Shown here piece after piece: positions 12,101-19,454 of a DNA stretch of 43,022 nt (within the stretch, counting starts at the first letter, position 1; every line of letters starts with the position of its first letter). The stretch spans positions 1,496,415-1,539,436 of the forward strand of contig NW_004797375.1 of assembly GCF_000002075.1 (NCBI RefSeq), in the 5' to 3' direction. The stretch is from Aplysia californica (lineage: Eukaryota > Mollusca > Gastropoda > Aplysiida > Aplysiidae). The notes beneath the pieces were generated by a model. It did not search any database, was not told where the DNA came from, and worked only from the letters and a program-made list of their open reading frames with translations. The position numbers and the translations under genes were made by a program.

Positions 12101-15100
12101 GGCCAAGAAATATTTTTTCCCCATCACCCAAAAATTTACAGTACATTTCAAAATACTGCTGCAAAATCATGGGAATGCCCCTTGCATACAGTGAGTTCAG
12201 TTTGGAACATAGATTACTTCCTGCAATGCTGAAATATCTAAAATAGACAAAAAACAAAAACCCAGAGGAACAGGTATAGCATGCAAGTCACATACAAATA
12301 GGGTCAAATTTTACCCTCCAAGAGTTGTCGGTTTATTGAGTCAGCTTTTAGTTTTGTTCTGAGCTGTCACTGAGATTTGATCGGTCAATAAAAAAAATAT
12401 TCTGGGTCATTAGTACGTCTAAGCCAATGTCAATATAAATTATGTAATCGAATCGAACAAATATATAATCTTTGTGTATATTTTTCGTCTTACTTTCAGA
12501 AAATGTAGAGGTTTGAGCCCTTTACCAGCTTGGTTTGCCTGTTCTCAAGTAGTTCCCAATGAATATTATGTGGTGAAATATAATATAATGACACCACAGA
12601 CTATTTGTTAATGATGTCAGGGGCCCGACGTTGTGTCCTTGGGAAAGGAACTTTACACAAATTTTCCTCACTTCACCCAGGTGGGAATGGGTACCCAGCT
12701 ATAGACAGTGAAAGATCTTGTTTTGAGTGCTTAATCAGCTGCTTGCACCGTATGCTCCCTGAGAAGTTGAGAATTTTCCCGAGTGTTCTATGGCCTGCTG
12801 GGGTGATAATATAGCGTAACGCGCAGAGAGCTTGCTGTCGAGCGGGGATGTGCGCTATACGAATGCTATTTATTATTTATTATTATAAACGACACTTGTA
12901 GGGTTAAGACACCCACAGTACATAAATGTGTCATGAGGGAATCAGGCACTCGTCAATTTTTGGGCAAGTGAAGTTATTTGTATCATCTGGAAGCATATTC
13001 ATTTGTTTTACTCTCAATGAAAAAAATGCACATCTATCTTGAATAGAAATCAAGATACTTGCGATTGAGGGAGATTGGGGTCGCCTGGTTTCATTGGTAA
13101 AATTACGAGTAAATGGCCACAAAAGTTTAGCGACTCACATAGTTTGAGAGTCCTTGGTAATTTAAATGTTTACATTTGCGTGCCTTTAATTCACGTTTTT
13201 CAGAATGTTAACCCAAAAATGTTTTTTTAAAAGGAGATAAAAAAAAAGGTGTTGAGCCAAAAACCAAAAATTTGAAAAAATTTCCAGACCAGCGCAAAAA
13301 TGCCTGTTTCTTTGATTTCATTATTTTGACGAGAGCCTGATTTTACCACGATGCGTCACAAACAGCCGTGTGAACCAAGGACCTCACAACTCACCGTCAT
13401 CTTCCCACTCGTGCATGACCACAGAGAACGGGATGCACCAACAGCGGGTAAAGTCCGGCCCATGATTGTCCACCAGGCACTTGACGGCGCTTGACGACAT
13501 GACCACGTCGGCATCGTACTTGTTGGCCAGGCGCTCTGCGTTGTGGTCTTTGCTGACAACCTGGTAATGACATACACCAATCACAGGGAATTACAAGATC
13601 AGAAAAGTACGGTCATGTGACACCAAGGAACAGTCAGAATCAGAACTAATTTTGCCTTTCAAAATTTTCATTATTTTTGACAATCTTAATATCACTGGAG
13701 GAATTGCTTTAGGGAGAGGGAAAAAGGGAGTGTAAGAAAAGAATATGATAAAAGTCACAATATGTCGGATGACTCAATTGAAAAAGAATCGGCCAAATGG
13801 CATACACAGACCCAGTCCTGAAGGCTCCTTTATTCCCTAAGCTCATCATGTGATCAGCAAAAGCTTGAAAGACATGCAGTAAAGTCATTCAACAAAACAG
13901 TTCAGAAAGAACTGCAGGGTCTCAAAAGGATTATTACTTCTGATGACATAGATCTAATGATAAAAATGTTGAAATTGTCTAATTCCAACCGAGTCACATT
14001 ATTTGACTTGTTCGTTTCTGTGAGCTGGAAACTGAAAAGGGGTAACTTGACAACATAAAAGTCATTCTGTGAATAAAATAAACAAGACAGACAGAAACAA
14101 CCCCAAGCTATTGCAGACTCCATGAAATCATCTCCCCCCTCCTTTAACATTGTTCTCTCACCTCATGATTGATACAGCCTCTCGCGTTGATGCCTTTACG
14201 TCTGGGGAAGCGGTGGTCCAGTCTCTCGTCATCGTGCTGAATCGGGAACGGCTTTGTACCCTCCTGTAGATCGGGCAACGTCACCTTTGGAGGAAGTCCC
14301 TGTGAGAACGAAGCAACACTATAAGTTGTGAGTGAGTGATTGATGAGTACTCTGGTGTGGTTTGCACCTCCTTTCCTATCCAACAACATCTATCATCATT
14401 ATCTCTCGTCCTTCTTTCCTTTGCATGTTACTCTCTCGTAACTTATCTAATCTTCCGCTCTTACCATGACTTGATAGTTTTGCAAGAGATAGAAACCTCT
14501 TACTAATATTTAAAAACAAAAGCTTTGAGAAGTGGGCACTCATTCTGTTCTTGCCAGCATCTGCAAAGTGGACACCACCATATTACAACAAGTATAGTAC
14601 TGTATGTATGTGGGTATTTAAGAGGTGGGACTTAAGAGTCGAATCCTCAAACAACTCAAATTTATTAAATCCACAAAGGGAATTTGAAACAGGGCCATCC
14701 ACACAATAGTCCACCTGAAAAATCAGAATGTGCACAAGAGACATTAGCATTAGCTCATGAGGAGTTGTAAAACAAAAGTTAATTTATAATTATTTGAGAA
14801 CCATGAAGACACCAAGGACTGGTTGGTATTCTGTTGTGTTAAAGAAAATTGCTGTCCTATCAGAAGAACAAAGAGCGAACAACCGAAAACTACAGAACGG
14901 TAAATGCAATCTAGGATTACCTTCATCACACGTAACGCATAATATCATTTCTTGCTTACCACTTTCAGAAGAGTGAAGATAAATTTTAGTTCTGCGGTCT
15001 CCTTTCTCTCGCTGAACATCTCCACCTTTTCCTGCTCTTTCGGTGCAAATTGATAAACATACTTCCTGTTGAGGCGGTACGACTGACACCGATTCTGAAA

Positions 15101-15990
15101 TGGTGCCAAAAAAACCCAACCAGCATTGGATTCTAAAATTGTACATGAAGTGGAGACTTAAATCCAAACACTTGCACTCTTCAACAGATATACTGGACAT
15201 CATCATCAAACAAAATACAATTTGAAAAAAAAAACCCAAGAGAAACCATTTAAAAAAGAAGTTAAAAAGGTTGAATTTTTAATTTAGTTTGCTAAGAGTT
15301 TGGCCTGAACGACATTCAGAGTTGGAAAATGCATAAATGCAGCCCCCCCTTCCCTATGGACACACTTGCCCATGCTTGATTTTGAGTGTTTAACAGGTTA
15401 TCATGCTGTGTTCTCCGTTAAGGACTAAGTAGAAGGAAACAGCCTGGCCAATGAAGTTATGGGAACTTATTTGAGCTCTCTGCTAAAGAAAAAAGAAGCT
15501 GAGAAAACGCGTCGACACTTAATTCCTATAATAAAGAAAAGTAACTACGATGCGCTGAACTTCACCCACCATAGCATATCGCTTGGCACTAGACCTGATG
15601 AAAGTGTAAGCTTTGGGACAGGTGTTGGCGTTCCGGTGAAGATAGGCCTGGAACTCTGCCTGCTCCTTAAGCACTCTTTGTTGGAGTTTCTGAAGTGGAA
15701 AAAAACAACAATACATCACCAACCAAAAATACAGTGTAAAAGAATATGAAAACTGAAACAGCTTTTTATTTAGAATCAATAGAGCAATATTTTAGTTTCT
15801 GTTGGGGTTTTTTCCCCCATTGGGCGGGGAATGACTCCCTACTGAAATGCAGCACTTGGTCCTGTTGTAAGAGTAAAGTCTGAGAAAAGAAAGAAAGAAA
15901 GACAGAAAGAAAGAAAAGAAAGAAAGAAAGACAGACAGAAAGAAAGAAAAGAAAGACAGAAAGAAAGAAAGAAAAGAAAGACAGAAAGGA

Positions 15991-16058
<68 letters not shown>

Positions 16059-19000
16059 AAAGAAAGATAGAAAGATTATCATAATTATAATACACATTAC
16101 TGAATATCCCACATGTAAACCTACAGTACCACATCAGTGAGAGGAGGGGAAAGAGGGTGGGAGGGGTGGGAGAGGATGGGGGGCAATGAGAACGTTACCT
16201 GTTGTGGAGGGAAAGTAAACTTATGACATCCCTGGTACGGTATGGCTAGGACACCCAACAGCTCACATTTTCATAATTACCACATTTCAATCATCATCAT
16301 CATCATTCCTCACTAAGAAAGAGATTTACCTCAAAGACCTCCAGGTCTCGCAGCTGCTGTTGAGAGAAAGCTGGAGGTTGCTTGCCGCCGAGGTACGGCC
16401 GCACAAACTTGTTGAAGAGCTCCAAGTACTGATTGTGTTCTGATTTAGTCAGATCCGACTTCTTGAATGCGGGCGATCTGCCAGGAAAGGTGTGGGAAAA
16501 TTTTAAGTTTAAGGATAGTGCGAAATTAAGCAAAAATGTCATTTTTAAATAAAGACCTAAACAAGAACGGCTTTTACTAAGAAGTAATGTAAAGAACTTC
16601 AAATATTCTCATAACAAGGCGCACACACTTTTAAAATTAGTTTTTAGGGTTTAAACCCTAAGAGAAAAACCCTCAACAACCACAGCTACAACATTTCGAA
16701 ACTGTAGAAAACAAAATCTGTCTGACAAAATGATTCGAGATCAAACTCATTGTAGTTGGGTTTCAAAGACGACAAGACACTGTAAATTATGAGATGTAAC
16801 AATTGAATGAAGCCCAACAAGTATCTTTCCATTAAGACTGCTTTATATTTGAGCAATCCTGTCCTTCCACTACTATAAGAGAAGACATTTGTGCCTACTT
16901 GTTTGCTTCCTCTGTCTCTCCTGGATTCGAATCCGTGGCTTTTTTGTCAACTTTGGGGGTCTGTGTCTCTTTCACTGTCTCTTCCAACCAGATCTGGTTC
17001 CGTCTGTGCCTCGATGATGCAGGGGTAGACAACTTTGAAACCGTTTCTTTCACAGGCGATTCCTGTTTCACAGAGAATATTGGAATGTCTTCCGCCCTCC
17101 AGTTATCCTTTGATGCTTGCATACTTTGATTTTGAGTTTCGTTGACCAAGGGATCATTATACAGCGGTTGGGACTGACTGACAACCGCTGCAACTGCAGG
17201 AACAGGTAATATCTCACTACCAGTCAAGTTCTGATTTTGATGTTCTGTAACATTATAACTACTTCTCACAACTTGTTGACTGTCTTGACTTTGCAACACA
17301 TCTTGAGACTTGGGTAAATCAACACTTGCAGCCTTGTTTACATTAGTAGTTACAGTACTGTCATCTTTGGACACATTCAGTGATGTGGATTTAAACAGAA
17401 CACTATCAAAAGTGGGTGTTTGCCCGTCAGCATCTTTATCATCGTCGTCGTCGTCAGAGGACAGTGGCGGCATCACAAGGCACAACGTCTCTGTGTCCGA
17501 GTCTGACTGATGGAGCATTGATTTTTCGGCAGCCAATTCTGGATCTGGGTGCTGAAGATCAGCGTGTTCTGAGATATCCGTGGTTGCATTTGTCAAATTG
17601 TCGTTTGTGGGAGCCTGAAGAGGAGCAAAAACAATGAAGTAAGAAAGTGTTTCGATTCTCTGAAATAGGCATTATTTATTTCATTTTCAGATGTTGAATA
17701 CACCACTAAAACTAAAAACAGCAATAGGGCAGATAAGAGGGTAAAGATGATTTAGCCACATCTGAGCATAGATTATGTAGTGTTGGGGCCAAAGAAGCAT
17801 TTTGAAGGGATAGAGATTTTTGACTGAATTCAGCAGAAATCCTTGTAAATCCCATGAGTGTGTACCTTAGAGGTAAGATTTGAGCAAGATTGAGGTTTGG
17901 GAACAGTAAGTAGACTAACTGACTATCTTTATAGTATCACCCACAAACAATAAAACTCACTTTTTCCACATTTTTGCGTCCAAGTTTATCTCTGGGTTTG
18001 TCTACTCATGCTTCTGTCCAAAATTTCAATATCTGAATGTGTAACTAAATTTTTAATTATTTTGATGACGATAATTTACAGCTTAACAAAAGACCATACC
18101 TGCTGTTCTTCACTAGTTGGGGATGACTGGACGGTTTTTTCCTCAGATGGGGCACTGGAACTCCTGTCATCTGAGACAGAAAGGTTCCCCATGCCTGCTG
18201 GCTGAGGAGTCATTGTTGCCAAAGAAGGTATAGTCTCAGGAAGCTTCTCCAATGTGGCACAGGTTACAGACCCTTCTTTTGCAGATTCTGGCTTATCCTG
18301 CTCTTTCTCAACGCAAGCATTGCCTGACTTAACTGTGTCACTGACAACTGTTTTACCGAGGACTCCGTTGAAAGGAATCGAAGATTCTGTGTCTCTTACT
18401 TCAGCTTCAGTACTTGGTGAAGTTTGCCCCGAATCCGTCTCTCTGCAATCGGCGAGTGATGTCATTACGGCAGGCCTGTCTCTGTCTTTTTTCTTTGACT
18501 TTTTCACTTCAATCTTCATGGAATTTGCCCGTAATAGTTGCGCTTTGAACTTGTCCTCAAAAGAAGGTTCTGGACCCATGACTCTTCTAAATGTTTCCTC
18601 TGTGAAAAAACAACCCAACCCATTGATGGGTTTCCTGTAGGAGATAAAAATAAAAAGTACTCTTTAAAAGGTAAAATTAATATTTTAAAAGGAGGTAGGT
18701 ACAATGAAATTTTTAGTTTCATAGAGATGAAAAGAATAGAGAGATTGGAAGGTTGAAATTTTGTTTTTATGAAATGAAAAGAAGGAGTTGACTGACCCTG
18801 TCCTTTTAAAAGGTCTGCTTCGAATTGGGAAAATGAGGGGGTGGGGGCGAGATTAGACCTTTAGACTTAATAACATTAAGGACGGCACTGATAGTCATGG
18901 ATGATGGGCAGCACTGCGTGTGTACATAGTTTTAGAGTTCTTTAAAATTAGGGACACGAGAGAGAACAATCTTTCAGTTAGTTTAGATGCAATTGTTAAG

Positions 19001-19341
19001 ATGATGTGTGAGACGGATGAATTGTGATCTGATCTGGTTTTTTAAAATTGTTCTCTTACTTCCACAATGCATTCCTGGCGTTACAATTTTCCTCCTCCAG
19101 GGCCTTTTCAATTAACGGCTGATTATCGACATCTGTATTGGACGGCACTTTCTTCTCAGCCTCGACTTGATGCCCGGGCTGTTGACTTTGCAGCTTTTCC
19201 TTTGAACAGCCACCAGCGTCTTCCGTTCTTCCCCCATCTGTGACAACATCAACAGCAGTAACAGCCTCCTCACCAGTTTCATTGACAACCGATTCGGTAT
19301 TTTTCTTGGAATTAGGCTTAGATGTAACTTCAGATTTAGGT

Positions 19342-19373
<32 letters not shown>

Positions 19374-19445
19374 TCCACGACCGCCTCCTCGGCCTCGGCC
19401 TCGAGACCCTAGATCTACTCCTACTTTAGACCTTAGATTAACCAT
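18..19445 (-). CDS. ICE2: ICE2/NARG2 orthologue, little elongation complex subunit 2 (17 exons, whole gene span)
   Basis: Nuclear transcription factor subunit. In animals ICE2 works with ICE1 and ELL in the little elongation complex, which supports snRNA gene transcription (family knowledge). Seen here: 17 exons, all GT-AG with compatible phases, giving 1586 residues. Blocks matching human ICE2 as I remember it: K-P-I-N-G-L near 130; SPAFKKSDLTKSEHNQYLEL near 547; EFQAYLHRNANTCPKAYTFI near 608; KDHNAERLANKYDADVV then NHGPDF near 730-765; VVYFDKPVSEDNLPTREMN near 786; NLFSIGDLRVIVR near 1350; KLEYQSQHGYE near 1382; INAFSSEILMLEEL near 1419; WVPIDPTVLLP near 1509. The last five lie in the NARG2 C-terminal domain. 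Start: the first in-frame ATG, with A at -3 and G at +4. The long linkers are low-complexity. The stop is at 18-20; the poly(A) site is outside. N- and C-terminal RG tracts are unusual. Confidence 0.93.
201..383 (+). mobile_element. SINE family A copy A1
   Basis: About 180 bp: a GT-rich head (GGTGGTTGGCGGGTGC), a long pyrimidine-rich body, then the tail stem GGCGCTC/GAGCGCC followed by GTAAAAC and an A/C-rich end. Lies antisense to ICE2, 28 bases upstream of the exon 17 acceptor. Confidence 0.8.
583..655 (-). mobile_element. SINE family C / LINE tail fragment
   Basis: Minus strand reads AAAGCGCCTAGAGC, then GGGCGTTACAGAAATG and (ATT)n, the family C 3' end only. The CA-rich microsatellite at 660-740 follows. 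The rest of ICE2 intron 16 (741-1048) shows nothing. Confidence 0.6.
1049..1188 (-). CDS. ICE2: ICE2 exon 16 (residues 1489-1536)
   Basis: Acceptor AAGCAG (a NAGNAG pair), donor GTCAGT, phases 2 and 1. Encodes V-P-W-V-P-I-D-P-T-V-L-L-P-S-H-V and R-R-I-P-A-T-F-L-P-K, a near-identity match to human P-W-V-P-L-D-P-S-L-L-L-P-Y-H-I and G-R-I-P-C-T-F-P-P-K. Use of the upstream AG adds one Ser. Confidence 0.94.
1361..1550 (-). mobile_element. SINE family B copy B1 (3' half only)
   Basis: Matches the other B copies from the shared GCGCTC/GAGCGC tail through the T-T-T-T-C-G-C-C-C-T-T-G-T region, but lacks the tRNA head. Bases 1551-2097 of the same intron hold nothing I recognise. Confidence 0.8.
2098..2178 (-). 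CDS. ICE2: ICE2 exon 15 (residues 1462-1489)
   Basis: Acceptor TCCACAG, donor GTGAGA, phases 2 and 2. Encodes L-K-C-G-R-Y-L-L-C-H-R-P-G-Q-D, matching human Q-E-G-S-Y-L-L-S-H-A-A-E-D. The acceptor lies inside the first unit of a 7-unit minisatellite, so near-copies of its acceptor region repeat upstream. Confidence 0.9.
2181..2571. repeat. Minisatellite, 7 units of 52-60 bp, at the ICE2 exon 15 acceptor
   Basis: Units begin GTGGAGGGGAACAGAAGAGG at 2181, 2233, 2287, 2339, 2399, 2459 and 2513. In the ICE2 sense each unit contains CTGTTCCCCTCCAC, the polypyrimidine tract of the exon 15 acceptor. Several units also keep the AG. Confidence 0.95.
2569..2720. mobile_element. Fragment related to the right part of the piggyBac-like element
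   Basis: About 150 bp aligns with 6474-6640 (shared TTCACAGCAG, TTCGAGA, GAAATTTGAA, CAGTCACAGT). A diverged older copy. Its edges are unclear, and 2721-2926 may belong to it. Confidence 0.55.
2939..3451 (-). mobile_element. SINE family B copy B2, full length, tRNA-derived
   Basis: Minus-strand SINE with 12-bp target duplications ACACATGCTTGT (2927-2938 and 3452-3463). The 5' head near 3375-3451 resembles a tRNA: A box TGGCTTAGAGG and B box GGTTCGAATCC (complement at 3387-3397). The 3' end carries the GCGCTC/GAGCGC stem, GTAAAACAC and an A-rich tail. Confidence 0.92.
3634..3684 (-). CDS. ICE2: ICE2 exon 14 (residues 1445-1462), micro-exon
   Basis: 51 nt. Acceptor TTTCAG, donor GTAAGT, phases 2 and 2. 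Encodes P-Q-K-A-F-H-I-I-H-N-V-L, matching human S-N-L-F-N-I-L-Q-H-I-L-K-K-L. Found by phase and homology, not by open-frame length. Confidence 0.85.
3884..4063 (-). mobile_element. SINE family A copy A2, with target duplication
   Basis: Full-length A copy on the minus strand, flanked by 9-bp repeats CTGTCTTTT (3875-3883 and 4064-4072). Keeps the 7-bp stem GGCGCTC/GAGCGCC. Sense to ICE2. Confidence 0.88.
4321..4746. mobile_element. MITE family D copy D1
   Basis: 426 bp with near-perfect terminal inverted repeats of about 30 bp starting GGCAGCGTGGTGGAATCAGG. AT-rich, no coding. No clear target duplication, so the superfamily is unassigned. Two more copies occur at 12927 and 26604. Confidence 0.88.
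4850..4990. repeat. CA-rich microsatellite tract
   Basis: Imperfect (CA)n. Its right part (4940-4988) is an outlying copy of the tandem unit described at 5059-5245, cut off from the rest by SINE copy A3. Confidence 0.8.
4993..5049 (-). mobile_element. SINE family A copy A3, 5'-truncated
   Basis: Only the 3' tail stem (GCGCTC/GAGCGC) and A-rich end remain. It splits the tandem array around it. Confidence 0.75.
5059..5245. repeat. Tandem array abutting the ICE2 exon 13 donor
   Basis: Units of about 76-90 bp sharing ACACTACAATGAGTCAAGTA and CACACAGAGACACATACACT (starts near 5066, 5157 and, partial, 5232). The last partial unit runs into the donor GTATGT at 5252. Confidence 0.85.
5253..5337 (-). 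CDS. ICE2: ICE2 exon 13 (residues 1417-1445)
   Basis: Acceptor TCCACAG, donor GTATGT, phases 1 and 2. Encodes A-R-I-N-A-F-S-S-E-I-L-M-L-E-E-L, matching human G-H-I-D-A-F-T-S-K-L-F-L-L-E-E-I. The donor was chosen because only it gives the phase needed by exon 14. A CA-rich tandem array abuts the donor. Confidence 0.9.
5405..5562 (-). mobile_element. SINE family A copy A4, diverged
   Basis: A-family body with a decayed stem (AGCTTTT against AAGTGCT). Sense to ICE2. A two-copy 45-bp direct repeat (5855-5944, TCCATGGATAA...) follows in the same intron; 5563-5854 shows nothing else. Confidence 0.7.
6026..6790. mobile_element. piggyBac-like non-autonomous DNA transposon
   Basis: Ends CCCTTTAAGCCCTGAC and, on the other strand, CCCTTTTTAGCCCTCAC, flanked by TTAA (6022-6025) and TTTA (6791-6794). 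TTAA targets and CCC/GGG termini are piggyBac hallmarks. Inside are a 21-bp inverted pair (6063-6083 and 6221-6241) and a short acidic coding remnant (6320-6403, minus). 765 bp, so it is a deletion derivative. Confidence 0.7.
6320..6403 (-). pseudogene. Possible piggyBac transposase N-terminus remnant
   Basis: Reads M-F-T-T-R-D-V-T-D-Y-F-E-D-L-P-E-L-D-A-S then a stop after H-E; the frame beyond continues D-I-E-C-D-S-D. Acidic N-termini of this kind are typical of piggyBac transposases. The catalytic core is missing. Confidence 0.45.
6845..6974 (-). CDS. ICE2: ICE2 exon 12 (residues 1374-1417)
   Basis: Acceptor CCTCAG, donor GTAGCG, phases 0 and 1. Encodes V-Y-M-A-P-K-L-E-Y-Q-S-Q-H-G-Y-E and L-S-E-A-S-R-Q-W, matching human V-Y-V-L-P-K-V-E-Y-Q-A-C-Y-G-V-E and L-T-E-S-E-L-C-R-L-W. 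The piggyBac-like element ends 54 bases into the following intron. Confidence 0.93.
6975..7682. other. ICE2 intron 11, no feature seen
   Basis: AT-rich intron without recognisable repeat family or conserved coding. Open frames at 7136-7339 and 7645-7839 have no family resemblance; the second is the antisense of exon 11. Confidence 0.7.
7683..7810 (-). CDS. ICE2: ICE2 exon 11 (residues 1331-1373), start of NARG2 C-terminal domain
   Basis: Acceptor TCCTAG, donor GTGAAA, phases 1 and 0. Encodes K-Y-L-A-P-A-V-D-G-L-S-L-V-Y and N-L-F-S-I-G-D-L-R-V-I-V-R, matching human E-Y-L-A-P-Q-E-G-N-F-V-Y-K-L-F-S-L-Q-D-L. It ends in the basic R-R-Q-K-Q. Confidence 0.92.
8318..8501 (-). mobile_element. SINE family A copy A5
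   Basis: Full body; the stem is GCACTT/AAGTGC, i.e. two paired changes against the GCGCTC/GAGCGC copies. Sense to ICE2. The other part of the intron (7811-8317) holds only A- and CA-rich simple sequence. Confidence 0.82.
8581..8667 (-). CDS. ICE2: ICE2 exon 10 (residues 1302-1331)
   Basis: Too short for an open-frame scan. Acceptor CTTCAG, donor GTGAGG, phases 1 and 1. Encodes N-V-M-F-S-P-L-D-S-I-L-G-P-S-N, resembling human K-K-F-D-P-V-G-E-I-L-K-M-Q. It keeps the frame between exons 9 and 11. Confidence 0.82.
8668..9888. other. ICE2 intron 9, simple sequence only
   Basis: Contains G runs at about 8838-8855 and 8998-9010 and otherwise A-rich unique sequence. No gene or repeat family recognised. 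Confidence 0.65.
9889..11448 (-). CDS. ICE2: ICE2 exon 9 (residues 782-1302), large linker exon with AT-hook
   Basis: Acceptor TTTCAG, donor GTATGT, phases 1 and 1; 1560 nt. Starts with the conserved V-V-Y-F-D-K-P-V-S-E and R-E-M-N-S-L-F-H-K-Y. The F-D-I-F-S-T-E-G-D-D-L-E-T-F-G-T-G stretch resembles human D-F-D-D-D-V-T-E-L-E-T-F-G-V. After that it is a long Ser/Pro/Asp-rich disordered region with E-M-L-V-I-D-M-S (compare human E-C-L-I-I-D-T-E). Residues 1127-1136, R-R-R-G-R-P-P-K-R-K, form a textbook AT-hook core, suggesting DNA contact. Confidence 0.93.
11800..12025 (+). mobile_element. LINE C-terminus remnant with (AAC)n tail
   Basis: Open frame reads L-H-F-F-H-C-T-A-L-N-D-I-R-A-T-L-L, like the H-F-x-x-x-C-P-x-x-x-x-x-R segment near the end of Jockey/I-type LINE ORF2, and runs to a stop just before an AAC repeat tail. 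Heavily 5'-truncated. Bases 12026-12600 show nothing. Confidence 0.5.
12605..12895 (+). mobile_element. SINE family C copy (5'-truncated)
   Basis: Shares CTTCACCCAGGTGGGAATGG and GGTACC with the copy at 40937-41289 and ends TGCGCTATACGAATG plus (ATT)n-type repeats. The tRNA head is missing. Confidence 0.75.
12927..13360. mobile_element. MITE family D copy D2, inverted relative to D1
   Basis: About 430 bp; one end ACGAGAGCCTGATTTTACCA, the other AATCAGGCACTCGTCAA. More diverged than D1. Lies 35 bases from the ICE2 exon 8 donor. Confidence 0.8.
13395..13560 (-). CDS. ICE2: ICE2 exon 8 (residues 727-782)
   Basis: Acceptor ACCAG, donor GTGAGT, phases 0 and 1. Encodes K-D-H-N-A-E-R-L-A-N-K-Y, V-V-M-S-S-S-A and D-N-H-G-P-D-F, a clear match to human K-D-P-N-A-E-K-L-V-S-R-Y, I-A-L-T-S-Q-S and N-N-H-G-P-T-Y. 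This is one of the best-conserved exons. Confidence 0.94.
13561..14161. other. ICE2 intron 7, no feature seen
   Basis: Unique AT-rich sequence; no recognisable repeat or coding. Confidence 0.65.
14162..14299 (-). CDS. ICE2: ICE2 exon 7 (residues 681-726)
   Basis: Acceptor TCACAG, donor GTGAGA, phase 0 at both ends. Encodes G-L-P-P-K-V-T-L-P-D-L, like human F-P-S-M-P-I-K-L-Q-L, followed by a basic stretch D-H-R-F-P-R-R-K-G. Confidence 0.88.
14325..14505 (+). mobile_element. SINE family A copy A6, diverged
   Basis: A-family body recognisable (CTCTGGTGTGGTTTGC, GTTACTCTC). The tail stem is decayed. Antisense to ICE2. Bases 14506-14959 show nothing. Confidence 0.7.
14960..15094 (-). CDS. ICE2: ICE2 exon 6 (residues 636-680)
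   Basis: Acceptor TTTCAG, donor GTAAGC, phase 0 at both ends. Encodes Y-R-L-N-R-K-Y-V-Y-Q-F and a charged helix ending F-I-F-T-L-L-K-V. It aligns to the weakly conserved human helical segment before K-T-V-F-P-S-M-P-I-K-L. Confidence 0.88.
15095..15569. other. ICE2 intron 5, no feature seen
   Basis: Unique sequence apart from A runs. Confidence 0.65.
15570..15689 (-). CDS. ICE2: ICE2 exon 5 (residues 596-635)
   Basis: Acceptor CTTCAG, preferred donor GTGGGT, phase 0 at both ends. Encodes K-E-Q-A-E-F-Q-A-Y-L-H-R and S-S-A-K-R-Y-A, matching human V-T-E-F-L-K-F-L-Q and N-S-A-K-K-C-A. A second in-frame donor (GTAGTT at 15548) would add seven codons; I chose GTGGGT for its G at -1 and +5. Confidence 0.88.
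15883..16075. repeat. (GAAA)n microsatellite, about 190 bp
   Basis: Nearly pure purine tetranucleotide repeat; in the ICE2 sense it is (TTTC)n, upstream of the exon 5 acceptor. A G-rich tract lies at 16137-16190. Long Phe/Leu/Ser frames read across it are artefacts. Confidence 0.98.
16330..16477 (-). CDS. ICE2: ICE2 exon 4 (residues 546-595)
   Basis: Acceptor TGGCAG, donor GTAAAT, phases 2 and 0. Encodes the conserved stretch S-P-A-F-K-K-S-D-L-T-K-S-E-H-N-Q-Y and then L-F-N-K-F. It corresponds to human F-S-R-F-S-Q-R-E-Q-R-S-Y-V-D-L-L-V-K-Y. Confidence 0.92.
16478..16898. other. ICE2 intron 3, no feature seen
   Basis: Unique AT-rich sequence. Confidence 0.65.
16899..17614 (-). CDS. ICE2: ICE2 exon 3 (residues 308-546), low-complexity linker
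   Basis: Acceptor TTCAG, donor GTAGGC, phases 0 and 2. Entirely polar and acidic (Asp/Ser/Thr/Gln-rich, with an Asp run D-D-D-D-D-K-D near the middle). No family block is visible, so this is an expanded linker relative to human ICE2. It is supported by the long open frame and by phase agreement with both neighbours. Confidence 0.85.
17615..18099. other. ICE2 intron 2, no feature seen
   Basis: Unique AT-rich sequence without recognisable repeats. Confidence 0.65.
18100..18634 (-). CDS. ICE2: ICE2 exon 2 (residues 129-307)
   Basis: Acceptor CTACAG, donor GTATGG, phases 2 and 0. Opens with K-K-P-I-N-G-L-G-C-F-F-T-E-E-T-F, the first block shared with human ICE2 (K-N-G-L-K-T-F-F-S-R-E-N). A short basic helix with K-K-S-K-K-K-D-R-D-R follows, then a Ser/Thr/Glu-rich linker. 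Confidence 0.9.
18635..19059. other. ICE2 intron 1, no feature seen
   Basis: Unique sequence with a short G-run near 18837-18850. Confidence 0.65.
19060..19445 (-). CDS. ICE2: ICE2 exon 1 (residues 1-129)
   Basis: Starts at the ATG at 19445 and ends before donor GTAAGA, phase 2. Residues 15-37 are an uninterrupted Arg-Gly tract ending in an AT-hook-like core R-G-R-P-K. The rest is polar and acidic, with no recognised fold. The RG tract is encoded by a purine/GC repeat near 19347-19405 that could expand or contract. No conserved ICE2 block lies in this exon, so its support is the open frame, the Kozak context and the clean join to exon 2. Confidence 0.82.
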
Positions 19446-19454
19446 AATAAGATC

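Noticed and set aside
14790-15239. 149-residue open frame on the minus strand
   Set aside because: It is exon 6 of ICE2 read through with frame-mismatched flanks; the spliced frame differs.
15766-16134. Long Phe/Leu/Ser frames
   Set aside because: Translations of the (GAAA)n microsatellite.
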